Notes: a model not told the origin generated them from the letters alone. A stretch of DNA of 64,000 nt from AWTP1-13 sp963840075 (GCA_963840075.1 CAWIXS010000025.1:62001-126000); one strand, 5' to 3'; numbered from the stretch's first letter, positions 54,229 through 63,335 are shown. Numbers and translations: made by a program.

Positions 54229-55212
54229 ATGAGCAAGGTCCATGCGGTGCGCGTCCACGCGCTCGGCGGCCCGGAGGTGCTGCGCTACGAGGAGGTGGAG
54301 GTGCCCACGCCTGGGCCGGGCGAGGCGCGGGTGCGGCACACGGCGATCGGCCTCAACTTCACCGACATCCACTTCCGCACCGGCCGCTACCCGCTGGCGG
54401 CGCTCCCCCATGTCATCGGCATGGAGGCGGCCGGCATCGTCGAGGCGATCGGGCCCGGCGTAACCGAGGTGGCGGTCGGCGACCGCGTCGCCTATGCCTC
54501 GGAGAAGCCGCGCACCTACGCCGAGGCCACCACGATGCCGGTTACCCGGCTCGTCAGGCTGCCCGACTTCATCGACGACGAGACCGCGGCAGCCGCCATC
54601 CTGAAGGGGCTCACCGCGCAATATCTCCTGCGCGGGGCGTACCCGGTCAAAGCGGGGGAAACGATCCTGATCCACGCTGCGGCCGGCGGCGTGGGGCTCA
54701 TCATGTGCCAATGGGCGAGGCACCTGGGCGTGCGGGTGATCGGCACCGTGAGCACGCAGGAGAAGGCGGCGCTCGCCAGCGAGAACGGCTGCGACCATCC
54801 CATCGTCTACACCAGGGAGGACGTGGTCGCCCGCGTGCGCGAGCTCAGCGGCGGCGAAGGCCTCCCGGTGGTCTACGACGGGGTCGGCGCCACCACCTTC
54901 GAGCCGTCGCTCAAGTGCCTGAAGCGGCGCGGCCTGCTCGTCTCCTACGGCTCCGCCGGCGGCGTGCCGGAGCCGCTGGAGCTCCTCCGCCTGAACCGGC
55001 TGGGCTCGCTCTATCTCACGAGCGCCGGCCTCGCCGACTACATCCACGACCGTCCCGAGATGCTCGCCCGCGCCCAGGAGCTGTTCGACACCATGAAGAT
55101 CGGCGCGGTGCGCGTCGCCGTGCACCAGCGCTACCCGCTGGCGGAGGCCGCGCGCGCCCAGCGCGACCTCGAGGCCCGCCGCACCATCGGCAGCTCCATC
55201 CTGCTTCCCTGA
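54229..55212 (+). CDS. quinone oxidoreductase (zinc-independent MDR family)
   Basis: A 327-residue NADPH:quinone oxidoreductase-like protein. It opens HAVRVHALGGPEVLRYEEVE and shows GLNFTDIHFRTGRYPL, VIGMEAAGIVEAIGPGV, the nucleotide-binding LIHAAAGGVGLIMCQWAR, VYDGVGATTFEPSLKCLK and the terminal ARRTIGSSILLP. The Cys and His zinc ligands of alcohol dehydrogenases are absent. The ATG follows the preceding stop codon with no gap. Confidence 0.92.
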   Translation: MSKVHAVRVHALGGPEVLRYEEVEVPTPGPGEARVRHTAIGLNFTDIHFRTGRYPLAALPHVIGMEAAGIVEAIGPGVTEVAVGDRVAYASEKPRTYAEATTMPVTRLVRLPDFIDDETAAAAILKGLTAQYLLRGAYPVKAGETILIHAAAGGVGLIMCQWARHLGVRVIGTVSTQEKAALASENGCDHPIVYTREDVVARVRELSGGEGLPVVYDGVGATTFEPSLKCLKRRGLLVSYGSAGGVPEPLELLRLNRLGSLYLTSAGLADYIHDRPEMLARAQELFDTMKIGAVRVAVHQRYPLAEAARAQRDLEARRTIGSSILLP

Positions 55213-55626
55213 GGCTGGAGGATTCCCTTTTCCACGAGGGGCCTCCGCATCGCAAGCGCCACCATCCGAGGTCGGGAGTCCCCCACCCCTAGCCCCTGCC
55301 CGCACCTGCGCCGAAGGCGCACAAGCGAGCTTCGCTCGCTTTGGCCCCTGCGGGGCCAGAGGGGAGGGGAAGCCGTCGGCGCAAGTGGATAGGATTCCCC
55401 GTGGCTGCCCCTCCCCCCGGCCTTCGCCGGGCCAGGCTCTAGTTCTCTCCCCGCCCAAGAGCGGGGAGAGGGAATCCGGTTTGCGCAAGCGGCGCCCCGC
55501 ACCGCCCAACGTCGACCTCCGGTCGTCCGTTGGCGCATGACTGCCGGCGCTGCAGCGGCACACGCGCGTATTGTCTGTTGACGGTGGCGGCCCTACAGTG
55601 GGGACAAAGCAAAACGGGAGGAACGC
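55213..55626. other. intergenic region packed with hairpin repeats
   Basis: 414 bases without a supported gene. Most of 55265-55475 consists of consecutive hairpins, described as a repeat. The last 100 bases lead to the Bug gene with a GGGAGG ribosome-binding site; no clear promoter was seen. Confidence 0.5.
55265..55475. repeat. cluster of dispersed hairpin repeats
   Basis: In order: TGCGCC-GAA-GGCGCA (about 55308-55322), AAGCGAGC-TTC-GCTCGCTT (55323-55341), GGCCCC-TGC-GGGGCC (55343-55357), a CCTTCGCCGGGCCAGGCTCT segment shared with 27.47 kb, and CTCTCCCCGC-CCAAGA-GCGGGGAGAG (55445-55470). The last unit is the dispersed hairpin seen at 1.2, 27.4 and 59.2 kb. Confidence 0.7.
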
Positions 55627-56599
55627 TGTGAGACGGGCAGGGTATCTGGCCATCGGCCTCTTGGTCATCCTCGGTGCGTGGGCGGCACAGGTCATCCGCG
55701 CAGGCCTGGCCGCAGCGGACCGTGAAATTCGTCGTGCCGCTGGGGCCAGGGTCGGGGGTGGACATCAGCGCCAGGCTGCTGGCGGAGCGGCTGCAGAAGC
55801 GCTGGGGCCAGCCGGTGGTGATCGAGAACCGCCCCGGGGGAGACGGCATCGTCGCCATCACCGGCTTCGTCGGGGCCAACGACGACCACGTGCTGCTCTA
55901 CACGCCCACGGGGTCCTTCACCGTGCACCCCTATCAGCGCGCCAACCTGCCCTACGATGCCGAGCGCGATCTGCTGCCGATCGCCAGGATCTCCAACACC
56001 ATCCTGGCGGTCGGGGTGCCGGAGTCGGCCCACTTCGCATCGCTCGCCGACTTCGTGGCCCGCGCGCGCGCCGAGCCCGGCAAGCTCAATGCCGCGCTGG
56101 TTCCGGGCATCACCGAGCTCGTGTTCGACGGGTTCGTGAAGGATGCCGGCCTGAAGATCGCGAAGGTGCCCTATCGCGACATCGTGCAGGCGGCGACCGA
56201 CCTCGGCGAGAACCGCATCCAGTTCATGATGGCGAGCGCTTGCGATCCTGCGCCCGCAGGTCCAGGCCAAGCGCATCAAGCTGGTGGCCATCAACGGACG
56301 CGAGCGCACCAAGCTGTTCCCCGACGTGCCGACGGCCATCGAGGCGGGCGTTCCCGTCGCTGCTGCTGGAGGGGCTCGTCGGCCTGTTCGGGCCGCGCGG
56401 CATGGATCTGAAGCTGCGCGAGCGCATCGGCGCCGACGTGGTGGCGGCGATCGCCGATCCCGAGATCTCGGCCAAGCTGATCGCGTCCGCCCAGGTCGTC
56501 AATCCGGGCGGGCCGGCCGAGCTCGCCGCTGCCGTGAAGGAGCAGACGGAGCAGATCGCCGCGACCGCAAAGGCGCTGGGCATCCAGCGCAAGCAGTAG
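55627..56599 (+). pseudogene. Bug-family substrate-binding receptor with three frameshifts
   Basis: A receptor of about 323 residues in four pieces. GTG 55627 (GGGAGG six bases upstream) starts the signal peptide (LAIGLLVILGAWAAQ). One extra C at 55696-55697 shifts it; the second piece reads AWPQRTVKFVVPLGPGSGVD to VQAATDLGENRIQFMMAS. An extra T at 56240-56241 leads to ILRPQVQAKRIKLVAINGRE, and an extra G at 56350 leads to FPSLLLEGLVGLFGPRG and the end. Removing three single bases gives a complete normal Bug protein, so sequence error is more likely than decay. Confidence 0.85.
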
Positions 56600-56631
56600 C
56601 GCGTGCCATCCGATCGCGAGGAGAAGTCCCC

Positions 56632-57625
56632 ATGCCGATGATCGACATCTACACGCACATCTTCCCGGAGCGGTATTTCGCCGAGATGAGCAAGGCGTCC
56701 GCGAGCCTCGGCAATCTCGCCCAGCGCTTCCGCGCGATCCCTCCGCTGTTCGACCTCGACGCCAGGTTCCGCCAGATGGACAGCAGCCGGCGAGGGCTAT
56801 CAGCAGATCATCTCGCTCCCGAACCCGCCGATCGAGGACATGGTGGAGGGACCGACGGCAACGCTGCTCGCGCGCGTCGGCAACGACGCCATGGCCGAGC
56901 TGTGCGCGAAGCATCCCGACCGCTTCCCGGGTTTCGTGGCCGCATTGAACATGCACGACGTCGAGGGCGCCGTTGCCGAGGCGCGGCGCGCCATGCGCGA
57001 GCTCGGCGCGCGCGGCGTGCAGATCTTCACCAATGTCGCGGGGCGCCCGCTGGACGACCCGCGCTACGCTCCGATTTTCGCGGTCGCCGCCGAGCACGAC
57101 CTGCCGATCTGGCTGCACCCCGCCCGCACCTCGGCCATGACCGACTATGCCAGCGAGCCCAGGTCGCGCTTCGAGATGTGGTGGTGCTTCGGTTGGCCCT
57201 ACGAGACCTCCGTGGCCATGGCGCGCCTCGTCTTCTGCGGCGTCTTCGACCGCCATCCCGCTCTGAAGGTCGTCACCCACCACTGCGGCGGCATGATCCC
57301 CTACTACGACGGCCGTATCGGAGCCGGCATGGCGGTGCTGGGTAAGCGCACGGCGGATGAGGACTATTCCAAGGTGCTGCCGTCGCTGAAGCGGCCGCAC
57401 CTCGACTATTTCCGCGACTTCTACGGCGACACCGCGATGTTCGGGGGCCGCGCCGGCCTCAAGGCGGGGCTCGACTTCTTCGGCGTGGAGCACATCGTGT
57501 TCGCCACCGACGCGCCGCTGGCGCCGATCCCCGAGAGCATCGCCGCAGTGCACGATCTGGGCCTTTCGCCGGCGGCCTCCGAGCAGGTCTTCTCGGGCAA
57601 TGCCAGGAAGCTAATGAAAATGTAG
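56632..57625 (+). pseudogene. amidohydrolase-family decarboxylase/hydrolase (ACMSD-like), frameshifted
   Basis: A metal-dependent TIM-barrel protein of about 330 residues. The start MIDIYTHIFPERYFAEM has the usual HxH replaced by THI with Tyr before it, so the first metal ligand pair is atypical. One extra C at 56787-56788 breaks the frame at QMDSS; it resumes as GEGYQQIISLPNPPIEDM. Later motifs are intact: PIWLHPARTSAMTDY, VVTHHCGGMIPYYDGR and VFATDAPLAPIPES. This layout matches the 2-amino-3-carboxymuconate-semialdehyde decarboxylase-like amidohydrolases acting on aromatic-derived acids. GAGGAG precedes ATG 56632. It lies 33 bases after the Bug gene. Confidence 0.82.
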
Positions 57626-57716
57626 CCATCAGACTGCACGGGGCACGCAACCCGCCGGGGAATGCGGGAGAACCTCGAGCTCGAACGCGCAACCCGACTG
57701 CACAGGAGGAACGTCC

Positions 57717-58826
57717 ATGCGCCCATCCTTGAAGGCACTGGGGGGCTTGAGCCTGGCGGCCTTTGCCGCGTGCGCGGCCGGCGGCGGTGCGCCGGCGTCC
57801 GCCAAGACCTTCGTCTATGTGTCGAACGCCCAGGACGGCAACATCGATGCCTACGTCATGGACAAGGCCAGCGGCGCGCTGACGCCGGTCGGCAAGGCCG
57901 AGGCGGCCAAGCTCGTAATGCCGATGGCCGTCAGCCCGAGCAAGAAGCTGCTGTATGCGGTCGCGCGCTCGCAGCCCTACCGGGTCTTCACGTATGCCAT
58001 CGACGCCGGCACCGGCGCCCTGACGCTGAAGGCCACCGCGGTCCTTCCCGACAGCATGCCCTATGTCTCGGTGGACGCGACCGGGCGGTTCCTGCTCACG
58101 GCTTCCTACGGCGGCGACAAGATCGCCGTGAGCCCGATCGCCGCGAGCGGGCTCGTCGAGGCCGAGGCGATCCATGTGATCCCGACCGGGAGGAACGCGC
58201 ACGCCATCCTGGCCGACCGCACCAACAAGTTCGTCTACGTGCCCACGCTCGGCGCCAACCAGGTGCTGCAGTTCCTGTTCGACGCCAAGACCGGCAAGCT
58301 GACGCCCAACACGCCGCCCGCCGTGAATGCGCGCCCCGGCGACGGCCCGCGCCATCTCGTGCTCGCGCCCGACAACAAGCATCTCTACGTGCTCAACGAG
58401 CTGACCGGCAACATCACCCAGCTCGCCGTCGACCAGGCCAAGGGCACCTTGACGGAGGTGGAGAGCGTGCGCTCGGTGCCGGCGGATGCCGGCCTCGTGC
58501 CCGGCGTCCCGCAGGCGCCCGCGGGCACCGCAGCCGCGGCAGCGCCGAAGGACGATCGGCCGAAGGTCTGGGCGGCCGACATCCAGCTCACGCCCAACGG
58601 CAAGTTCCTCTATTCCACCGAGCGAACGCTCAGCAAGATCGCGCTCTTCACGGTCGCGCCGGGGACGGGGAGGCTCGCCTACGTGACCAATTTCCCGACC
58701 GAGAAGCAGCCGCGCGGCATCAAGATCGACCCGAGCGGAACCTGGCTCGTCGCCTCCGGCGAGAAGTCCGATCGTCTGGCGGTCTACAGGATCGACCCGG
58801 GCAACGGCCGGCTCACGCGAGATTAA
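57717..58826 (+). CDS. exported beta-propeller lactonase-like protein
   Basis: A 369-residue protein with signal peptide (LAAFAACAAGGGAPASA) and a seven-bladed propeller of the 6-phosphogluconolactonase/3-carboxy-cis,cis-muconate-lactonizing family: TFVYVSNAQDGNIDAYVMD, RNAHAILADRTNKFVYVPTL, GDGPRHLVLAPDNKHLYVLN, QPRGIKIDPSGTWLVASGEK. It stops at LTRD, but one frame over the sequence continues INRFPVGNGANWVEIVETP to a stop at 58881, which completes the last blade; an extra base near 58820 is likely. Export suggests a periplasmic lactonase or a non-enzymatic propeller. Confidence 0.85.
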   Translation: MRPSLKALGGLSLAAFAACAAGGGAPASAKTFVYVSNAQDGNIDAYVMDKASGALTPVGKAEAAKLVMPMAVSPSKKLLYAVARSQPYRVFTYAIDAGTGALTLKATAVLPDSMPYVSVDATGRFLLTASYGGDKIAVSPIAASGLVEAEAIHVIPTGRNAHAILADRTNKFVYVPTLGANQVLQFLFDAKTGKLTPNTPPAVNARPGDGPRHLVLAPDNKHLYVLNELTGNITQLAVDQAKGTLTEVESVRSVPADAGLVPGVPQAPAGTAAAAAPKDDRPKVWAADIQLTPNGKFLYSTERTLSKIALFTVAPGTGRLAYVTNFPTEKQPRGIKIDPSGTWLVASGEKSDRLAVYRIDPGNGRLTRD

Positions 58827-58906
58827 CCGCTTTCCCGTCGGTAACGGTGCCAACTGGGTGGAGATCGTGGAGACTCCCTGATCCCAGGAGCGAGCGGCAG
58901 ACAGGC

Positions 58907-59167
58907 ATGACCGACGGCGCGATCCAAGAGGGTTTCGAGGTCTTCGTCTCCGATCACGACAAGCCGTTCGAGGCCGTGCGCGAACTCAGACCGCACGGTC
59001 GGGCCGAGTTCATTGTCTACGTCGTGAACGCCGGCGACTTCACGATCCCCCGCGACGCCGTCAAGGCCGTTCATGCCCAGAAGGTGATCGTCGATGGCGC
59101 CAGGCTCGCTCCTCTGTTGCGCAGGGTGATCGGGCAGGCCCACGACGCGTCAGATCCGCGGATCTGA
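58907..59167 (+). CDS. small PRC-barrel/DUF2171-like protein
   Basis: An 86-residue soluble protein (MTDGAIQEGFEVFVSDHDKP, then FIVYVVNAGDFTIPRDAVKA and HAQKVIVDGARL). The alternation of short beta strands with a PRDAV segment recalls the PRC-barrel-like DUF2171 family, a tentative match. ACAGG lies just before the ATG. It follows the lactonase gene closely. Function unknown. Confidence 0.5.
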   Translation: MTDGAIQEGFEVFVSDHDKPFEAVRELRPHGRAEFIVYVVNAGDFTIPRDAVKAVHAQKVIVDGARLAPLLRRVIGQAHDASDPRI

Positions 59168-59176
59168 CGCGCGCCT

Positions 59177-59229
59177 CGCCTTGGGCTGCCCCTCACCCCG
59201 ACCCTCTCCCCGCAAGCGGGGAGAGGGAG
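59177..59229. repeat. dispersed GC-rich hairpin repeat, full copy
   Basis: CTGCCCCTCACCCCGACC leads into a perfect 12-bp hairpin, CCCTCTCCCCGC (59202-59213), AA, GCGGGGAGAGGG (59216-59227). It lies between convergent genes. The same unit in reverse orientation forms the end of the RND pump gene at 27.4 kb. Confidence 0.8.
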
Positions 59230-59266
59230 TCGCGGGCGGCTCGTGAAGAGGGCCCGCGCTCACACT

Positions 59267-60376
59267 TCAGCTCAGTTGCGCGATCTGCTTCCGCTTGACG
59301 AGGTCGAAGTCGATGTTGGCGCCGATGCCCGGCACCTGCGGGCAGTGCGCGAGGCCGTCGCGCCCGATCTGGATGTCGTTGAGCACGCCGTACTTGTGGG
59401 CGCCGTGCGGCAGCAGCACCTCGAAGTAGGTGGTGTTGGGAAGCGCGCAGGCGAAATGCAGCTGCGCCATGTTGTTGAGCGAGTTGCCGCCGTGGTGCAC
59501 CTCGAAGTTCATGTGGAAGGCTTCCGCGAGGTGCGCGGCCTTGAGCATGGTGGTGAGGCCGCCCTTCAGGGGGATATCGCCGCGCAGGCCGTCGGTGGCG
59601 CGCCCGGTGAGCCACACGGCATAGGTGCCGATGTCGCCGCTCGGATACTCCGTCGCCAGGATGGGGATATCGAGCTTCTGCTTGAGCTTGACGTAGGAGT
59701 AGATGTCCTCCTCGTTGAGCGGGTCCTCAAACCACAGGAAGCCGAGCTTCTCGATGGCGCGGCCCACCTTCAGGGCCTCGTCGTAGCTGTAGCTCCAGGT
59801 CGAATCGAGCATCAGCGGGAAGTCCTCGCCGACCGCCCGGCGCACGGACTCGCACACCTTGATGTCCTCCACCGGGTTCTGCGGCGGATGGATCTTGTAG
59901 GCCTGCCAGCCGTGCGACTTGTACTGCGCCGCCTCGCCGGCGTACTCGTCGCGGCTCCCCAGGATGGAGCTCGAGGCATAGGCGGGCATGGCGGAGCGGT
60001 CGGAGCCGAACAGCCGGTAGAGCGGCACGCCCGCGGCCTTGGCGGCGATGTCCCACAGCGCGGTGTCGCACGCGCCGATGGTGCGCAGCCCCGCAACGCG
60101 CTGGCGCATGCGCATCTCCGCGTGCAGGTCCTCGCGCGCCCGCGGGTCCCGCCCCATCAGGATCGGCTTCAGGACCCGGATGAGGGCGCCCGCATCGGTC
60201 TCCGCGGGGTTGTAGGCCGAGCCCAGGAACGCATGGCCTTCGAGGCCCGCGTCGGTGCTGATGCGCAGGAGGCCGAGGTTGCTTTTCCCCGAGTTGATCT
60301 GCGCCCCCTGGGAATAGCGCGTCGGCGGGATGTCGTCCCACGCGAACAGCGTCACTTCAATGGCGTCGATCCTCAT
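59267..60376 (-). CDS. mandelate racemase/muconate lactonizing enzyme-type enolase-superfamily protein
   Basis: A 369-residue enolase-superfamily enzyme: N-terminal capping domain (MRIDAIEVTLFAWDDIPPTR), barrel with the base motif GWQAYKIHPPQNP (KxH/K-type), metal ligands in PLMLDSTWSYSYDEAL and FLWFEDPLNEEDIYSYVKL, ILATEYPSGDIGTY, and the C-terminal EVHHGGNSLNNMAQLH with the His-based acid/base. The pattern points to an acid-sugar or acid dehydratase of the MR subgroup; substrate unknown. ATG 60376 has GGGAGG six bases upstream; the frame open further upstream merely reads through palindromic repeats. Confidence 0.9.
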   Translation of the reverse strand: MRIDAIEVTLFAWDDIPPTRYSQGAQINSGKSNLGLLRISTDAGLEGHAFLGSAYNPAETDAGALIRVLKPILMGRDPRAREDLHAEMRMRQRVAGLRTIGACDTALWDIAAKAAGVPLYRLFGSDRSAMPAYASSSILGSRDEYAGEAAQYKSHGWQAYKIHPPQNPVEDIKVCESVRRAVGEDFPLMLDSTWSYSYDEALKVGRAIEKLGFLWFEDPLNEEDIYSYVKLKQKLDIPILATEYPSGDIGTYAVWLTGRATDGLRGDIPLKGGLTTMLKAAHLAEAFHMNFEVHHGGNSLNNMAQLHFACALPNTTYFEVLLPHGAHKYGVLNDIQIGRDGLAHCPQVPGIGANIDFDLVKRKQIAQLS

Positions 60377-60403
60377 GGGTGGCCTCCCGCTCTCCATCCG
60401 GAC

Positions 60404-60430
60404 GGTGTCAGACCCTCCGGGTCTGACACC
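60404..60430. repeat. palindromic intergenic repeat, copy 2
   Basis: GGTGTCAGACCC, centre TCC, GGGTCTGACACC, a perfect 12-bp-arm palindrome in the 107-base gap between two same-strand genes. Confidence 0.85.
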
Positions 60431-60455
60431 TTGGCTCCAACGCCGGTTGCGTAAC

Positions 60456-60482
60456 GGTGTCAGACCCGGAGGGTCTGACACC
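60456..60482. repeat. palindromic intergenic repeat, copy 3
   Basis: GGTGTCAGACCC, centre GGA, GGGTCTGACACC. It is the same palindrome as copy 2, 25 bases away in the opposite orientation, and ends one base before the stop codon of the aminotransferase gene. Confidence 0.85.
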
Positions 60483-60483
60483 T

Positions 60484-61653
60484 TCAATCCCGCAGGAGCG
60501 CGGCGATGCGCTTGGTGGCTTCCCGGATGTTATCGACCGAATTGGCGTAGGAGAAGCGGATATAGCCCTCGCCGTGGATGCCGAAGCTGGTGCCGGCCAC
60601 GGTGGCGACGCCGGCCTCCTCCAGCATGCGGTTCTGCAGCGTGCGCGCGTCCATGCCGGTGCCGGTGATGTTGGGGAACACGTAGAACGCCCCGCCCGGG
60701 TCCAGGCAGGTGAAGCCGGGCAGCTGGTTCAGGAGCGGCACGATGGTGCGGCGCCGCTCGTCGAAGGCCGCCACCATCCTGTGCACCTCGTCCTGCGGGC
60801 CGTCGAGGGCGGCGATGCCGGCGTACTGCGTCGGGGCGTTGACGCAGGAATGGCAGTTGACCGCCAGGCGTACGACCTTCTCCACGAGCGCCTGCGGCCA
60901 CACCGAGAAGCCGAGCCGCCAGCCGGTCATGGCGTAGGTCTTGGACCAGCCGTCGAGCAGGATCAGCCGGTCCTTGATGGACGGATAGCGCAGGAAGCTC
61001 GTGTGCTCGCGTCCGCCGTAGAGCATCTGGCTGTAGATCTCGTCCGACATCACCGCGACGTTGGGGAACCGCTGCAGGCCCGCCACCAGCTTCTCGATCT
61101 CCTCCTTCCTGGCCGCGCCGCCGCAGGGGTTGCCGGGGCTGTTCAGGATGATGAGGCTGGTCCTGGGCGTGATGAGCGAGAGCACCTGGTCGGCGGTGAA
61201 GCTGAACGCGTTGGCCTCGTTCTGCACGATCGGCACCGGCTTGGCGCCGGTGAACTCGATCATCGAGCGGTAGATGGGAAAGCCGGGGTCGGGATAGAGG
61301 ATATCGGCGCCGGGCTGCCCGAAGATCAGGATCGAGAAGAACATGGTGGGCTTGCCGCCCGGCCAGATCACGATGGTGTCGGGGTGCACCTCGACGCCGT
61401 GGCGACGCTTCAGGTCGCGCGCGACCGCTTCGCGCAGTGGGACGATTCCCTGGGCCGGCGTGTAGCCGTGGTGGCCGTCGCGCAGCGCCTTGATGGCGGC
61501 CTCGACGATATGGCCCGGCGTTTTGAAGTCGGGCTGGCCGATGCCCAGGTTGACGATCGACTTGCCCTGGCGCTGCAGGGCGTCGGCGCGCGCCAGCACC
61601 TCGAAGGCGGTCTCGGTTCCCAGGCGTTCGAGGGCGGCGACGAGTTGCAGCAT
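60484..61653 (-). CDS. class I/II PLP-dependent aminotransferase
   Basis: A 389-residue aminotransferase distinct from the one at 7.7 kb. Landmarks: IVNLGIGQPDFKTPGHIVEA, HGYTPAQGIVPLREAVARDL, YPDPGFPIYRSMI, LNSPGNPCGGAA, SDEIYSQMLYGG, the PLP-lysine segment DGWSKTYAMTGWRLGF and IRFSYANS. It resembles aspartate/alanine-type (Ib) enzymes. ATG 61653 follows GGGGGAG. It is upstream of, and probably cotranscribed with, the enolase-superfamily gene, with the palindrome pair in between. Confidence 0.9.
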   Translation of the reverse strand: MLQLVAALERLGTETAFEVLARADALQRQGKSIVNLGIGQPDFKTPGHIVEAAIKALRDGHHGYTPAQGIVPLREAVARDLKRRHGVEVHPDTIVIWPGGKPTMFFSILIFGQPGADILYPDPGFPIYRSMIEFTGAKPVPIVQNEANAFSFTADQVLSLITPRTSLIILNSPGNPCGGAARKEEIEKLVAGLQRFPNVAVMSDEIYSQMLYGGREHTSFLRYPSIKDRLILLDGWSKTYAMTGWRLGFSVWPQALVEKVVRLAVNCHSCVNAPTQYAGIAALDGPQDEVHRMVAAFDERRRTIVPLLNQLPGFTCLDPGGAFYVFPNITGTGMDARTLQNRMLEEAGVATVAGTSFGIHGEGYIRFSYANSVDNIREATKRIAALLRD

Positions 61654-62201
61654 GGGGCTCCCCCGGTCTCGGCCAGGCTTGCGCCGGGCCACAAGTCACA
61701 GCGCCCACAGCGAAAGATGGTGCGCAGGCTCCCTCATGTGCGGCACTGTGCAGCGGTTCGTCAAACGCTTCATTCTGCGCCGCCGCAACTGCCCCCCGGC
61801 AAGGCATGGCCCGGAAGCTGCCGACGACCGAGGCATCGAACGCCGCGTCCTTGCGCAGCGCTCACGCCGGGTGTGCCTTGCACGAAGCCCATGACCTCCG
61901 CCGGGGTACAGCTTGCCGCCCCCCGCTTTCGCCTTCATGGATCGGCGCAAGCCGCAGCGGCGTGGAATACCGACCGCGCGGCCGTCGTCCATCACCGCAA
62001 GCGCCCGTCGGGTTGGACGGCTCGATGAGTTTCGCTATGCGAAGCCAAGCGGCTGCCCTGCAACAGGGCCGGCGGCGTGAACCATGGTGCCAAGTGCCCC
62101 GTTTCCTTGTATGAGCAGTGCATGGTATACCAGCCTGCGAAGGGGCCCGTTGAGCTTCGGCACAAGGTTTCGAGGAAGCGTCGCAAGGAGGAGGAAAGCA
62201 A
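61654..62201. other. 548-bp intergenic region between divergent transcription units
   Basis: No gene is supported: open frames on both strands are Arg/Ala/Ser-rich without ribosome-binding sites. The right end carries the regulatory palindrome at 62123-62132 and the leader of the TRAP operon with AGGAGGAGG before the start. The left and middle parts hold nothing I can name. Confidence 0.45.
62123..62132 (+). promoter_or_regulatory. GntR-type operator-like palindrome upstream of TRAP operon
   Basis: TGGTATACCA is a perfect 10-base palindrome 70 bases before the TRAP receptor start codon. TGGTATACCA-like sites are typical operators of GntR/FadR-family regulators that control TRAP transporters and catabolic operons. 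No such regulator gene lies in the window, so the assignment rests on motif shape alone. Confidence 0.45.
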
Positions 62202-63335
62202 ATGAGCAGCAAGACCAGTCGGGTCACCCGCCGCAAGTTTCTGAAAACCGGCGCGGTGGCTGCCGGCGCCGCGACCATCGGCACCGTGGCGATGCCGCAG
62301 ATCAGCCGTGCCCAGACGGCTACGTTCAAGATGCAGGGCTCCTGGGGCAAGGCCGACGTCTTCAACGAGATGGCCGAGGACTACGTCAAGCGCGTCAACG
62401 ACATGGCGGGCGGACGGCTGCGGATCGACTACCTGGTCGCCGGGGCAGTGGTGCACCCGTTCCAGGTGTTCGACGGTGTGCACGGCGGCCAGATCGATGC
62501 AGCGCATACCGTGACGGTCTACTGGTACGGCAAGCACAAGGCGGCCTCGCTGTTCGGCACCGGCCCGGTGTTCGGCTTCAACGCCAACGAGGGTCTCGGC
62601 TGGATCCACAACGGCGGCGGCAAGGAGCTGTTCGAGGAGCTCCAGCAGCAGATCATGAAAGTCAACATCAAGAGCTTCTTCGCCATGCCGATGCCGACCC
62701 AGCCGCTCGGCTGGTTCAAGCGGGCGGTGACGAGCGCGGCCGATCTCAAGGGCCTGAAATACCGCACCGTGGGTCTGGCGGCCGACCTGTTCCAGGCCAT
62801 GGGCGTGGCGGTGACGCAGCTCCCGGGCGGCGAGATCGTGCCGGCCATGGAGAAAGGCACGATCGACGCCTTCGAGTTCAACAACCCGACGTCGGATCGG
62901 CGCTTCGGGGCGCAGGACGTGGCCAAGAACTACATGATGGGCAGCCACCATCAGGCGACCGAATACTTCGAGATCATGTTCAACAAGACGAAGTTCAACG
63001 CTCTGCCCGCAGAGCACAAAGCAATCTTGCAGTACGCTGCCGAAGCCGTGTCTTCAGCCAATGAATGGAAGGCCTACGACTACTACTCGAAGGATCTGCA
63101 GGAGCTGATCACCAAGGACAAGGTCAATGTCCTGCGCACGCCGCAGAGCGTCTTCGACGCACAGATCGCGGCATGGGACGGTCTGATCGCGCAGCTCGGA
63201 CAGGACGCCTTCATGAAGAAGGTGATGGACTCGCAGAAGGCATGGGTGCGGCGCGTCGTGTACTACACCCAGCTCAACGCCACCGACTACAAGGGCGCGT
63301 TCAACCATCACTTCCCGGGTGTGCTGAGGACCTGA
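62202..63335 (+). CDS. TRAP transporter substrate-binding protein (DctP family)
   Basis: A 377-residue Tat-exported receptor (TSRVTRRKFLKTGAVAAGAA, cleavage after SRA). The mature protein shows FKMQGSWGKADVFNEMAEDY, GRLRIDYLVAGAVVHPFQVF, LKGLKYRTVGLAADLFQAMG with the conserved Arg that binds the carboxylate, and GTIDAFEFNNPTSDRRF. The family captures organic acids for a Na+-driven TRAP carrier. AGGAGGAGG lies just before ATG 62202. The small permease follows after about 115 bases. Confidence 0.92.
   Translation: MSSKTSRVTRRKFLKTGAVAAGAATIGTVAMPQISRAQTATFKMQGSWGKADVFNEMAEDYVKRVNDMAGGRLRIDYLVAGAVVHPFQVFDGVHGGQIDAAHTVTVYWYGKHKAASLFGTGPVFGFNANEGLGWIHNGGGKELFEELQQQIMKVNIKSFFAMPMPTQPLGWFKRAVTSAADLKGLKYRTVGLAADLFQAMGVAVTQLPGGEIVPAMEKGTIDAFEFNNPTSDRRFGAQDVAKNYMMGSHHQATEYFEIMFNKTKFNALPAEHKAILQYAAEAVSSANEWKAYDYYSKDLQELITKDKVNVLRTPQSVFDAQIAAWDGLIAQLGQDAFMKKVMDSQKAWVRRVVYYTQLNATDYKGAFNHHFPGVLRT

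Noticed and set aside
51967..55695. Long antisense open frame across the ABC receptor, dehydrogenase and oxidoreductase genes
   Set aside because: Same reason: low-complexity Arg/Ala/His composition opposite well-identified genes.
58907..59167. The small gene as a continuation of the lactonase frame
   Set aside because: A separate start codon with nearby AGG and a clear change in composition argue for an independent small protein; the lactonase's own tail lies in the other frame up to 58881.
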